Assembly: GCF_026230105.1 (NCBI RefSeq)
Contig: NW_026614261.1
Coordinates: 169,123 to 233,122 of the forward strand
Length of the DNA stretch: 64,000 nt
From: Diorhabda sublineata
Lineage: Eukaryota > Arthropoda > Insecta > Coleoptera > Chrysomelidae
Direction: 5' to 3'
In this document: positions 52,101 to 63,987 of the stretch, in pieces
How positions within the stretch are numbered: the first letter of the stretch is position 1
Layout: each line of letters starts with the position of its first letter
Translations under genes and position numbers: made by a program
Notes under the pieces: model-generated
Seen by the model: the letters and a program-made list of their open reading frames with translations, nothing else
Told to the model about the DNA's origin: nothing
Databases searched by the model: none

Positions 52101-52810
52101 AAATGTTGAAATTCGACTTCAAATTAGGAAGATAGACTTTGAAAATTCTCAATTAACACAAAGTGACAGTTGACCTCAATGGGCTCCATTGGATGTTATT
52201 CGATGATATCTGACAAAGTTACATGCAAACTCACTCAAATATATGAGAAATGTTGAAATTCGACATCAAATTAGGAAGTTAGACTTTGAAAATTTTCAAT
52301 GAACACAAAGTGACAGTTGACCTCAATGGGCTTAAATGGATGTTATTCGATGATATCTGACAAAGTTACATGCAAACTCACTCAAATATATGAGAAATGT
52401 TGAAATTCGACTTCAAATTAGGAAGATAGACTTTGAAAATTCTCAATTAACACAAAGTGACAGTTGACCTCAATAGGCTCCATTGGATGTTATTCGATGA
52501 TATCTGACAAAGTTACATGCAAACTCACTCAAATATATGAGAAATGTTGAAATTCGACTTCAAATTAGGAAGATAGACTTTAAAAATTTTCAATTAACAC
52601 AAAGTGACAGTTGACCTCAATGGGCTCCATTGGATGTTATTCGATGATATCTGACAAAGTTACATGCAAACTCACTCAAATTTATGAGAAATGTTGAAAT
52701 TCGACTTCAAATTAGGAAGATAGACTTTGAAAATGTTCAATTAACACAAAGTGACAGTTGACCTCAATGGGCTTCAATGGATGTTATTCGATGATATCTG
52801 ACAAAGTTAC
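49136..52810. repeat. 16-mer P unit, 1.56 copies
   Basis: The order is P-E-F'-Q-J-R-S-T-D''-Q-E-F'-Q-J-R-K over 49136-51487 (2352 bp). The first nine monomers (P to D'') repeat at 51488-52810, and zone 3 then starts. Class T has TTTAAAAATTTTCAATTAAC with CTCC. Copy differences noted are GATATC near 51969 against GACATC and AAATTTATG near 52680. GTAGAAATT near 51224 is private to the first copy. Confidence 0.82.
49577..49723 (+). repeat. Class Q monomer (representative)
   Basis: Class Q has GACATC (A43), T57, A66 (TTTAAAAATTTTC), G79 (CAATGAAC) and CTTAAATGG. A66 breaks the outer arm of the palindrome. It follows F' in most zone-2 units (37663, 42228, 42962, 45755, 46490, 47960, 50900, 51929). 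Class R is the same with G66 restored. Zone 3 has a related form with GACTTC at 56635, 57811 and 59722. Confidence 0.85.
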
Positions 52811-53545
52811 ATGCAAACTCCCTCAAATATATGAGAAATGTTGAAATTCGACTTCAAATTAGGAAGTTAGACTTTGAAAATTCTCAATTAACACAAAGTG
52901 ACAGTTGACCTCAATGGGCTTAAATGGATGTTATTCGATGATATCTGACAAAGTTACATGCAAACTCACTCAAATATATGAGAAATGTTGAAATTCGACT
53001 TCAAATTAGGAAGTTAGACTTTGAAAATTTTCAATTAACACAAAGTGATAGTTGACCTCAATGGGCTTAAATGGATGTTATTCGATGATATCTGACAAAG
53101 TTACATGCAAACTCACTCAAATATATGAGAAATGCTGAAATTCGACTTCAAATTAGGAAGATAGACCTTGAAAATTTTCAATTAACACAAAGTGACAGTT
53201 GACCTCAATGGGCTTAAATGGATGTTATTCGATGATATCTGACAAAGTTACATGCAAACTCACTCAAATATATAAGAAATGTTGAAATTCGACTTCAAAT
53301 TAGGAAGTTAGACTTTGAAAATTTTCAATTAACACAAAGTGACAGTTGACCTCAATGGGCTTAAATGGATGTTATTCGATGATATCTGACAAAGTTACAT
53401 GCAAACTCACTCAAATATATGAGAAATGTTGAAATTCGACTTCAAATTAGGAAGTTAGACTTTGAAAATTTTCAATTAACACAAAGTGACAGTTGACCTC
53501 AATGGGCTTAAATGGATGTTATTCGATGATATCTGACAGAGTTAG

Positions 53546-53839
53546 ATGCAAACTCACTCAAATATATGAGAAATGTTGAAATTCGACTTCAAATTAGGAA
53601 GATAGACCTTGAAACTTTTCAATCAACACAAAGTGACAGTTGACCTCAATGGGCTTCATTGGATGTTATTCGATGATATCTGACAAAGTTACATGCAAAC
53701 TCTCTCAAATATATGAGAAATGTTGAAATTCGACTTCAAATTAGGAAGATAGACTTTGAAAATTCTCAATTAACACAAAGTGACAGTTGACCTCAATGGG
53801 CTCCATTGGATGTTATTCGATGATATCTGACAAAGTTAC
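53546..53839 (+). repeat. GAAACTTTTCAATCAAC / ACTCTCTC dimer
   Basis: The first monomer has GACCTTGAAACTTTTCAATCAAC and CTTCATTGG. The second begins ATGCAAACTCTCTC and has GATAG with C73 and CTCC. The pair recurs at 55312, 60899 and 63841; the last is cut by the window end at its ACTCTCT stub. In later copies the second member starts GCGAACTCTCTC (55459) or GTAAACTCTCTC (61046). It is a zone-3 phase marker. Confidence 0.85.
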
Positions 53840-54427
53840 ATGCAAACTCCTTCAAATATATGAGAAATGTTGAAATTCGACTTCAAATTAGGAAGTTAGA
53901 CTCTGAAAATTTTAAATTAACACAAAGTGACAGTTGACCTCAATGGGCTTAAATGGATGTTATTCGATGATATCTGACAGAGTTAGATGCAAACTCACTC
54001 AAATATATGAGAAATGTTGAAATTCGACTTCAAATTAGGAAGTTAGACTCTGAAAATTTTAAATTAACACAAAGTGACAGTTGACCTCAATGGGCTTAAA
54101 TGGATGTTATTCGATGATATCTGACAGAGTTAGATGCAAACTCACTCAAATATATGAGAAATGTTGAAATTCGACTTCAAATTAGGAAGATAGACCTTGA
54201 AAATTTTCAATTAACACAAAGTGACAGTTGACCTCAATGGGCTTCATTGGATGTTATTCGATAATATCTGACAAAGTTACATGCAAACTCACTCAAATAT
54301 ATGAGAAATGTTGAAATTCGACTTCAAATTAGGAAGATAGACTTTGAAAATTTTCAATTAACACAAAGTGACAGTTGACCTCAATGGGCTTAAATTGATG
54401 TTATTCGATGATATCTGACAGAGTTAG

Positions 54428-54574
54428 ATGCAAACTCACTCAAATATATGAGGAATGTTGAAATTCGACTTCAAATTGGAAAGTTAGACTTTGAAAATTT
54501 TCAATGAACACAAAGTGACAGTTGACCTGAATGGGTTTAAATGGATGTTATTCGATGATATCTGACAAAGTTAG
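54428..54574 (+). repeat. AGGAATG / GGGTTTAAATGG zone-3 monomer
   Basis: One of the most divergent recurrent monomers, with GAGGAATGTTG, TTGGAAAGTTAG, CAATGAAC and ACCTGAATGGGTTTAAATGG. Copies start at 54428, 61634 and 62812, and each is followed by a GACTCC monomer. It alters even the conserved core (CTCAATGGG to CTGAATGGG), so the core is not absolutely fixed. Confidence 0.85.
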
Positions 54575-55015
54575 ATGCAAACTCACTCAAATATATGAGA
54601 AATGTTGAAATTCGACTCCAAATTAGGAAGATAGACTTTGAAAATTCTCAATTAACACAAAGTGACAGTTGACCTCAATAGGCTCCATTGGATGTTATTC
54701 GATGATATCTGACAAAGTTACATGCAAACTCACTCAAATATATGAGAAATGTTTAAAATCGACTTCAAATTTGAAAGTTAGACTTTGAAAATTTTCAATG
54801 AACACAAAGTGACAGTTGACCTCAATGGGCTTAAATGGATGTTATTCGATGATATCTGACAAAGTTACATGCAAACTCACTCAAATATATAAGAAATGTT
54901 GAAATTCGACTTCAAATTAGGAAGATAGACCTTGAAAATTTTCAATTAACACAAAGTGACAGTTGACCTCAATGGGCTTAAATGGATGTTATTCGATGAT
55001 ATCTGACAAAGTTAC

Positions 55016-55164
55016 ATGCAAACTCACTCAAAAATATATGAGAAATGTTGAAATTCGACTTCAAATTAGGAAGTTAGACTTTGAAAATTTTCAATTAACA
55101 CAAAGTGACAGTTGACCTCAATGGGCTTAAATGGATGTTATTCGATGATATCTGACAAAGTTAC
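55016..55164 (+). repeat. 149-bp monomer, 2-bp insertion (first)
   Basis: It reads CTCAAAAATATATGAG, with two extra A in the m15-22 stretch. The same form occurs at 62222-62370, 49 monomers later and in the same neighbourhood, so the two are related by duplication. Confidence 0.88.
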
Positions 55165-56193
55165 ATGCAAACTCACTCAAATATATGAGAAATGTTGAAA
55201 TTCGACTTCAAATTAGGAAGTTAGACTTTGAAAATTTTCAATTAACACAAAGTGACAGTTGACCTCAATGGGCTTAAATGGATGTTATTCGATGATATCT
55301 GACAGAGTTAGATGCAAACTCACTCAAATATATGAGAAATGTTGAAATTCGACTTCAAATTAGGAAGATAGACCTTGAAACTTTTCAATCAACACAAAGT
55401 GACAGTTGACCTCAATGGGCTTCATTGGATGTTATTCGATGATATCTGACAAAGTTACATGCGAACTCTCTCAAATATATGAGAAATGTTGAAATTCGAC
55501 TTCAAATTAGGAAGATAGACTTTGAAAATTCTCAATTAACACAAAGTGACAGTTGACCTCAATGGGCTCCATTGGATGTTATTCGATGATATCTGACAAA
55601 GTTACATGCAAACTCACTCAAATATATGAGAAATGTTGAAATTCGACTTCAAATTAGGAAGTTAGACTTTGAAAATTCTCAATTAACACAAAGTGACAGT
55701 TGACTTCAATGGGCTTAAATGGATGTTATTCGATGATATCTGACAGAGTTAGATGCAAACTCACTCAAATATATGAGAAATGTTGAAATTCGACTTCAAA
55801 TTAGGAAGTTAGACTTTGAAAATTTTCAATTAACACAAAGTGACAGTTGACCTCAATGGGCTTAAATGGATGTTATTCGATGATATCTGACAGAGTTAGA
55901 TGCAAACTCACTCACATATATGAGAAATGTTGAAATTCGACTTCAAATTAGGAAGATAGACTTTGAAAATTCTCAATTAACACAAAGTGACAGTTGACCT
56001 CAATGGGCTCCATTGGATGTTATTCGATGATATCTGACAAAGTTACATGCAAACTCACTCAAATATATGAGAAATGTTGAAATTCGACTTCAAATTAGGA
56101 AGATAGACCTTGAAAATTTTCAATTAACACAAAGTGACAGTTGACCTCAATGGGCTTAAATTGATGTTATTCGATGATATCTGACAAAGTTAC

Positions 56194-58692
56194 ATGCAAA
56201 CTCACTCAAATATATGAGAAATGTTGAAATTCGACTTCAAATTAGGAAGTTAGACTTTGAAAATTTTCAATTAACACAAAGTGATAGTTGACCTCAATGG
56301 GCTTAAATGGATGTTATTCGATGATATCTGACAAAGTTACATGCAAACTCACTCAAATATATGAGAAATGTTGAAATTCGACTTCAAATTAGGAAGATAG
56401 ACCTTGAAAATTTTCTATTAACACAAAGTGACAGTTGACCTCAATGGGCTTAAATGGATGTTATTCGATGATATCTGACAAAGTTACATGCAAACTCACT
56501 CAAATATATAAGAAATGTTGAAATTCGACTTCAAATTAGGAAGTTAGACTTTGAAAATTTTCAATTAACACAAAGTGACAGTTGACCTCAATGGGCTTAA
56601 ATTGATGTTATTCGATGATATCTGACAAAGTTACATGCAAACTCACTCAAATATATGAGAAATGTTGAAATTCGACTTCAAATTAGGAAGTTAGACTTTA
56701 AAAATTTTCAATGAACACAAAGTGACAGTTGACCTCAATGGGCTTAAATGGATGTTATTCGATGATATCTGACAAAGTTACATGCAAACTCACTCAAATA
56801 TATGAGAAATGTTGAAATTCGACTTCAAATTAGGAAGATAGACCTTGAAAATTTTCAATTAACACAAAGTGACAGTTGACCTCAATGGGCTTAAATTGAT
56901 GTTATTCGATGATATCTGACAAAGTTACATGCAAACTCACTCAAATATATGAGAAATGTTGAAATTCGACTTCAAATTAGGAAGTTAGACTTTGAAAATT
57001 TTCAATTAACACAAAGTGATAGTTGACCCCAATGGGCTTAAATGGATGTTATTCGATGATATCTGAAAAAGTTACATGCAAACTCACTCAAATATATGAG
57101 AAATGTTGAAATTCGACTTCAAATTAGGAAGATAGACCTTGAAAATTTTCAATTAACACAAAGTGACAGTTGACCTCAATGGGCTTAAATGGATGTTATT
57201 CGATGATATCTGACAAAGTTACATGCAAACTCACTCAAATATATAAGAAATGTTGAAATTCGACTTCAAATTAGGAAGTTAGACTTTGAAAATTTTCAAT
57301 TAACACAAAGTGACAGTTGACCTCAATGGGCTTAAATTGATGTTATTCGATGATATCTGACAAAGTTACATGCAAACTCACTCAAATATATGAGAAATGT
57401 TGAAATTCGACTTCAAATTAGGAAGTTAGACTTTGAAAATTTTCAATTAACACAAAGTGATAGTTGACCTCAATGGGCTTAAATGGATGTTATTCGATGA
57501 TATCTGACAAAGTTACATGCAAACTCACTCAAATATATGAGAAATGTTGAAATTCGACTTCAAATTAGGAAGATAGACCTTGAAAATTTTCTATTAACAC
57601 AAAGTGACAGTTGACCTCAATGGGCTTAAATGGATGTTATTCGATGATATCTGACAAAGTTACATGCAAACTCACTCAAATATATAAGAAATGTTGAAAT
57701 TCGACTTCAAATTAGGAAGTTAGACTTTGAAAATTTTCAATTAACACAAAGTGACAGTTGACCTCAATGGGCTTAAATTGATGTTATTCGATGATATCTG
57801 ACAAAGTTACATGCAAACTCACTCAAATATATGAGAAATGTTGAAATTCGACTTCAAATTAGGAAGTTAGACTTTAAAAATTTTCAATGAACACAAAGTG
57901 ACAGTTGACCTCAATGGGCTTAAATGGATGTTATTCGATGATATCTGACAAAGTTACATGCAAACTCACTCAAATATATGAGAAATGTTGAAATTCGACT
58001 TCAAATTAGGAAGATAGACCTTGAAAATTTTCAATTAACACAAAGTGACAGTTGACCTCAATGGGCTTAAATTGATGTTATTCGATGATATCTGACAAAG
58101 TTACATGCAAACTCACTCAAATATATGAGAAATGTTGAAATTCGACTTCAAATTAGGAAGTTAGACTTTGAAAATTTTCAATTAACACAAAGTGATAGTT
58201 GACCCCAATGGGCTTAAATGGATGTTATTCGATGATATCTGAAAAAGTTACATGCAAACTCACTCAAATATATGAGAAATGTTGAAATTCGACTTCAAAT
58301 TAGGAAGATAGACCTTGAAAATTTTCAATTAACACAAAGTGACAGTTGACCTCAATGGGCTTAAATGGATGTTATTCGATGATATCTGACAAAGTTACAT
58401 GCAAACTCACTCAAATATATAAGAAATGTTGAAATTCGACTTCAAATTAGGAAGTTAGACTTTGAAAATTTTCAATTAACACAAAGTGACAGTTGACCTC
58501 AATGGGCTTAAATTGATGTTATTCGATGATATCTGACAAAGTTACATGCAAACTCACTCAAATATATGAGAAATGTTGAAATTCGACTTCAAATTAGGAA
58601 GTTAGACTTTGAAAATTTTCAATTAACACAAAGTGATAGTTGACCTCAATGGGCTTAAATGGATGTTATTCGATGATATCTGACAAAGTTAC
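56194..58692. repeat. 8-mer tandem repeat (1176 bp, 2.1 copies)
   Basis: Eight monomers at 56194-57369 are repeated at 57370-58545, and the first monomer of a third copy follows (58546). TTTTCTATT (56411/57587) and TTGACCCC (57025/58201) both recur at 1176 bp. The unit holds GTGATAG, GACCTTG, TATAAGAAATG, TTTAAAAATTTT and TTAAATTG variants in fixed order. It nests within the 21-mer, so it was formed before the 21-mer duplicated. Confidence 0.9.
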
Positions 58693-60456
58693 ATGCAAAC
58701 TCACTCAAATATATGAGAAATGTTGAAATTCGACTTCAAATTAGGAAGTTAGACTTTGAAAATTCTCAATTAACACAAAGTGACAGTTGACTTCAATGGG
58801 CTTAAATGGATGTTATTCGATGATATCTGACAGAGTTAGATGCAAACTCACTCAAATATATGAGAAATGTTGAAATTCGACTTCAAATTAGGAAGTTAGA
58901 CTTTGAAAATTTTCAATTAACACAAAGTGACAGTTGACCTCAATGGGCTTAAATGGATGTTATTCGATGATATCTGACAGAGTTAGATGCAAACTCACTC
59001 ACATATATGAGAAATGTTGAAATTCGACTTCAAATTAGGAAGATAGACTTTGAAAATTCTCAATTAACACAAAGTGACAGTTGACCTCAATGGGCTCCAT
59101 TGGATGTTATTCGATGATATCTGACAAAGTTACATGCAAACTCACTCAAATATATGAGAAATGTTGAAATTCGACTTCAAATTAGGAAGATAGACCTTGA
59201 AAATTTTCAATTAACACAAAGTGACAGTTGACCTCAATGGGCTTAAATTGATGTTATTCGATGATATCTGACAAAGTTACATGCAAACTCACTCAAATAT
59301 ATGAGAAATGTTGAAATTCGACTTCAAATTAGGAAGTTAGACTTTGAAAATTTTCAATTAACACAAAGTGATAGTTGACCTCAATGGGCTTAAATGGATG
59401 TTATTCGATGATATCTGACAAAGTTACATGCAAACTCACTCAAATATATGAGAAATGTTGAAATTCGACTTCAAATTAGGAAGATAGACCTTGAAAATTT
59501 TCTATTAACACAAAGTGACAGTTGACCTCAATGGGCTTAAATGGATGTTATTCGATGATATCTGACAAAGTTACATGCAAACTCACTCAAATATATAAGA
59601 AATGTTGAAATTCGACTTCAAATTAGGAAGTTAGACTTTGAAAATTTTCAATTAACACAAAGTGACAGTTGACCTCAATGGGCTTAAATTGATGTTATTC
59701 GATGATATCTGACAAAGTTACATGCAAACTCACTCAAATATATGAGAAATGTTGAAATTCGACTTCAAATTAGGAAGTTAGACTTTAAAAATTTTCAATG
59801 AACACAAAGTGACAGTTGACCTCAATGGGCTTAAATGGATGTTATTCGATGATATCTGACAAAGTTACATGCAAACTCACTCAAATATATGAGAAATGTT
59901 GAAATTCGACTTCAAATTAGGAAGATAGACCTTGAAAATTTTCAATTAACACAAAGTGACAGTTGACCTCAATGGGCTTAAATTGATGTTATTCGATGAT
60001 ATCTGACAAAGTTACATGCAAACTCACTCAAATATATGAGAAATGTTGAAATTCGACTTCAAATTAGGAAGTTAGACTTTGAAAATTTTCAATTAACACA
60101 AAGTGATAGTTGACCCCAATGGGCTTAAATGGATGTTATTCGATGATATCTGAAAAAGTTACATGCAAACTCACTCAAATATATGAGAAATGTTGAAATT
60201 CGACTTCAAATTAGGAAGATAGACCTTGAAAATTTTCAATTAACACAAAGTGACAGTTGACCTCAATGGGCTTAAATGGATGTTATTCGATGATATCTGA
60301 CAAAGTTACATGCAAACTCACTCAAATATATAAGAAATGTTGAAATTCGACTTCAAATTAGGAAGTTAGACTTTGAAAATTTTCAATTAACACAAAGTGA
60401 CAGTTGACCTCAATGGGCTTAAATTGATGTTATTCGATGATATCTGACAAAGTTAC

Positions 60457-60604
60457 ATGCAAACTCACTCAAATATATGAGAAATGTTGAAATTCGACTT
60501 CAAATTAGGAAGTTAGACTTTGAAAATTTTCAATTAACACAAAGTGATAGTTGACCTCAATGGGCTTAAATGGATGTTATTCGATGATATCTGAAAAAAG
60601 TTAC
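60457..60604 (+). repeat. 148-bp monomer at 21-mer break
   Basis: It ends GATATCTGAAAAAAGTTAC, whereas the homologues at 56194, 57370 and 58546 end GACAAAG. Neighbouring class members end CTGAAAAAG without the extra A. It is the last monomer that matches the 21-mer. The following monomers belong to the 53399-type series. Confidence 0.82.
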
Positions 60605-61192
60605 ATGCAAACTCACTCAAATATATGAGAAATGTTGAAATTCGACTTCAAATTAGGAAGTTAGACTTTGAAAATTTTCAATTAACACAAAGTGACAGTT
60701 GACCTCAATGGGCTTAAATGGATGTTATTCGATGATATCTGACAAAGTTACATGCAAACTCACTCAAATATATGAGAAATGTTGAAATTCGACTTCAAAT
60801 TAGGAAGTTAGACTTTGAAAATTTTCAATTAACACAAAGTGACAGTTGACCTCAATGGGCTTAAATGGATGTTATTCGATGATATCTGACAGAGTTAGAT
60901 GCAAACTCACTCAAATATATGAGAAATGTTGAAATTCGACTTCAAATTAGGAAGATGGACCTTGAAACTTTTCAATCAACACAAAGTGACAGTTGGCCTC
61001 AATGGGCTTCATTGGATGTTATTCGATGATATCTGACAAAGTTACATGTAAACTCTCTCAAATATATGAGAAATGTTGAAATTCGACTTCAAATTAGGAA
61101 GATAGACTTTGAAAATTCTCAATTAACACAAAATGACAGTTGACCTCAATGGGCTCCATTGGATGTTATTCGATGATATCTGACAAAGTTAC

Positions 61193-63105
61193 ATGCAAAC
61201 TCACTCAAATATATGAGAAATGTTGAAATTCGACTTCAAATTAGGAAGTTAGACTTTGAAAATTTTCAATTAACACAAAGTGACAGTTGACTTCAATGGG
61301 CTTGAATGGATGTTATTCGATGATATCTGACAGAGTTAGATGCAAACTCACTCAAATATATGAGAAATGTTGAAATTCGACTTCAAATTAGGAAGTTAGA
61401 CTTTGAAAATTTTCAATTAACACAAAGTGACGGTTGACCTCAATGGGCTTAAATGGATGTTATTCGATGATATCTGACAGAGTAAGATGCAAACTCACTC
61501 AAATATATGAGAAATGTTGAAATTCGACTTCAAATTAGGAAGATAGACTTTGAAAATTTTCAATTAACACAAAGTGACAGTTGACCTCAATGGGTTTAAA
61601 TTGATGTTATTCGATGATATCTGACAGAGTTAGATGCAAACTCACTCAAATATATGAGGAATGTTGAAATTCGACTTCAAATTGGAAAGTTAGACTTTGA
61701 AAATTTTCAATGAACACAAAGTGACAGTTGACCTGAATGGGTTTAAATGGATGTTATTCGATGATATCTCACAAAGTTAGATGCAAACTCACTCAAATAT
61801 ATGAGAAATGTTGAAATTCGACTCCAAATTAGGAAGATAGACTTTGAAAATTCTCAATTAACACGAAGTGACAGTTGACCTCAATGGGCTCCATTGGATG
61901 TTATTCGATGATATCTGACAAAGTTACATGCAAACTCACTCAAATATATGAGAAATGTTGAAATTCGACTTCAAATTAGAAAGTTAGACTTTGAAAATTT
62001 TCAATGAAAACAAAGTGACAGTTGACCTCAATGGGCTTAAATGGATGTTATTCGATGATATCTGACAAAGTTACATGCAAACTCACTCAAATATATAAGA
62101 AATGTTGAAATTCGACTTCAAATTAGGAAGATAGACCTTGAAAATTTTCAATTAACACAAAGTGACAGTTGACCTCAATGGGCTTAAATGGATGTTATTC
62201 GATGATATCTGACAAAGTTACATGCAAACTCACTCAAAAATATATGAGAAATGTTGAAATTCGACTTCAAATTAGGAAGTTAGACTTTGAAAATTTTCAA
62301 TTAACACAAAGTGACAGTTGACCTCAATGGGCTTAAATGGATGTTATTCGATGATATCTGACAAAGTTACATGCAAACTCACTCAAATATATGAGAAATG
62401 TTGAAATTCGACTTCAAATTAGGAAGTTAGACTTTGAAAATTTTCAATTAACACAAAGTGACAGTTGACTTCAATGGGCTTGAATGGATGTTATTCGATG
62501 ATATCTGACAGAGTTAGATGCAAACTCACTCAAATATATGAGAAATGTTGAAATTCGACTTCAAATTAGGAAGTTAGACTTTGAAAATTTTCAATTAACA
62601 CAAAGTGACAGTTGACCTCAATGGGCTTAAATGGATGTTATTCGATGATATCTGACAGAGTTAGATGCAAACTCACTCAAATATATGAGAAATGTTGAAA
62701 TTCGACTTCAAATTAGGAAGTTAGACTTTGAAAATTTTCAATTAACACAAAGTGACAGTTGACCTCAATGGGCTTAAATTGATGTTATTCGATGATATCT
62801 GACAGAGTTAGATGCAAACTCACTCAAATATATGAGGAATGTTGAAATTCGACTTCAAATTGGAAAGTTAGACTTTGAAAATTTTCAATGAACACAAAGT
62901 GACAGTTGACCTGAATGGGTTTAAATGGATGTTATTCGATGATATCTGACAAAGTTAGATGCAAACTCACTCAAATATATGAGAAATGTTGAAATTCGAC
63001 TCCAAATTAGGAAGATAGACTTTGAAAATTCTCAATTAACACAAAGTGACAGTTGACCTCAATGGGCTTAAATGGATGTTATTCGATGATATCTGACAAA
63101 GTTAC
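61193..63105. repeat. Zone-3 8-mer, about 1.6 copies
   Basis: Monomers from 61193 (GACTTCAATGGGCTTGAATGG, then TTAAATGG, TTAAATTG, AGGAATG, GACTCC, AGAAAGTT, TATAAG and CAAAAATATATG) recur in order from 62371 through the GACTCC monomer at 62959. The offset is 8 x 147 plus 2 bp, the 2 bp coming from the 149-bp monomer at 62222. The copies differ by several SNPs (GACGGTTG near 61431, CTCACAAAG near 61770, ACACGAAG near 61864), so it is older than the zone-2 duplications. Confidence 0.78.
62222..62370 (+). repeat. 149-bp monomer, 2-bp insertion (second)
   Basis: CTCAAAAATATATGAG as at 55016. The six monomers 54281-55164 and 61487-62370 correspond in order, 49 monomers apart, showing an older long-range duplication in zone 3. 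Confidence 0.88.
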
Positions 63106-63987
63106 ATGCAAACTCCCTCAAATATATGAGAAATGTTGAAATTCGACTTCAAATTAGGAAGTTAGACTTTGAAAATTCTCAATTAACACAAAGTGACAGT
63201 TGACCTCAATGGGCTTAAATGGATGTTATTCGATGATATCTGACAAAGTTACATGCAAACTCACTCAAATATATGAGAAATGTTGAAATTCGACTTCAAA
63301 TTAGGAAGTTAGACTTTGAAAATTTTCAATTAACACAAAGTGATAGTTGACCTCAATGGGCTTAAATGGATGTTATTCGATGATATCTGACAAAGTTAGA
63401 TGCAAACTCACTCAAATATATGAGAAATGTTGAAATTCGACTTCAAATTAGGAAGATAGACCTTGAAAATTTTCAATTAACACAAAGTGACAGTTGACCT
63501 CAATGGGCTTAAATGGATGTTATTCGATGATATCTGACAAAGTTACATGCGAACTCACTCAAATATATAAGAAATGTTGAAATTCGACTTCAAATTAGGA
63601 AGTTAGACTTTGAAAATTTTCAATTAACACAAAGTGACAGTTGACCTCAATGGGCTTAAATGGATGTTATTCGATGATATCTGACAAAGTTACATGCAAA
63701 CTCACTCAAATATATGAGAAATGTTGAAATTCGACTTCAAATTAGGAAGTTAGACTTTGAAAATTTTCAATTAACACAAAGTGACAGTTGACCTCAATGG
63801 GCTTAAATGGATGTTATTCGATGATATCTGACAGAGTTAGATGCAAACTCACTCAAATATATGAGAAATGTTGAAATTCGACTTCAAATTAGGAAGATAG
63901 ACCTTGAAACTTTTCAATCAACACAAAGTGACAGTTGACCTCAATGGGCTTCATTGGATGTTATTCGATGATATCTGACAAAGTTAC

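Larger units (their letters stand above)
36339..52810. repeat. Zone 2: P-phased HOR region
   Basis: Classes common here are P (GACCTTG, CAGTGGAAG), E, F' (F with GATATC restored), Q (CTTTAAAAATTTTCAATGAAC), J, R and S (CAATAGGCTCC), with M, N, U and V in its first half. P monomers begin at 37222, 41786, 43991, 45314, 47519, 49136 and 51488, which divides the zone into units of 31, 15, 9, 15, 11 and 16 monomers. A-B pairs from zone 1 survive only at 38398 and 39427, plus one A/B chimera at 40751. The zone ends after the monomer at 52664. Confidence 0.8.
55606..60604. repeat. 21-mer duplication (3087 bp), second copy partial
   Basis: Twenty-one monomers from 55606 to 58692 are repeated from 58693 for 13 monomers. 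Markers are GACTTCAATGGGC, CACATATATG (55914/59001, exactly 3087 apart), TTTTCTATT (56411/59498) and TTGACCCC with CTGAAAAAG (57025/60112). The second copy ends at a monomer reading CTGAAAAAAGTT near 60590. The first copy contains the two 8-mers listed separately; the second contains one. Confidence 0.9.

Noticed and set aside
36339..52810. Separate second satellite family in zone 2
   Set aside because: Zone-2 monomers keep the 147-bp length, start motif, core block and both TCGA sites, differing from zone 1 by only a few substitutions. They are classes of the same family.
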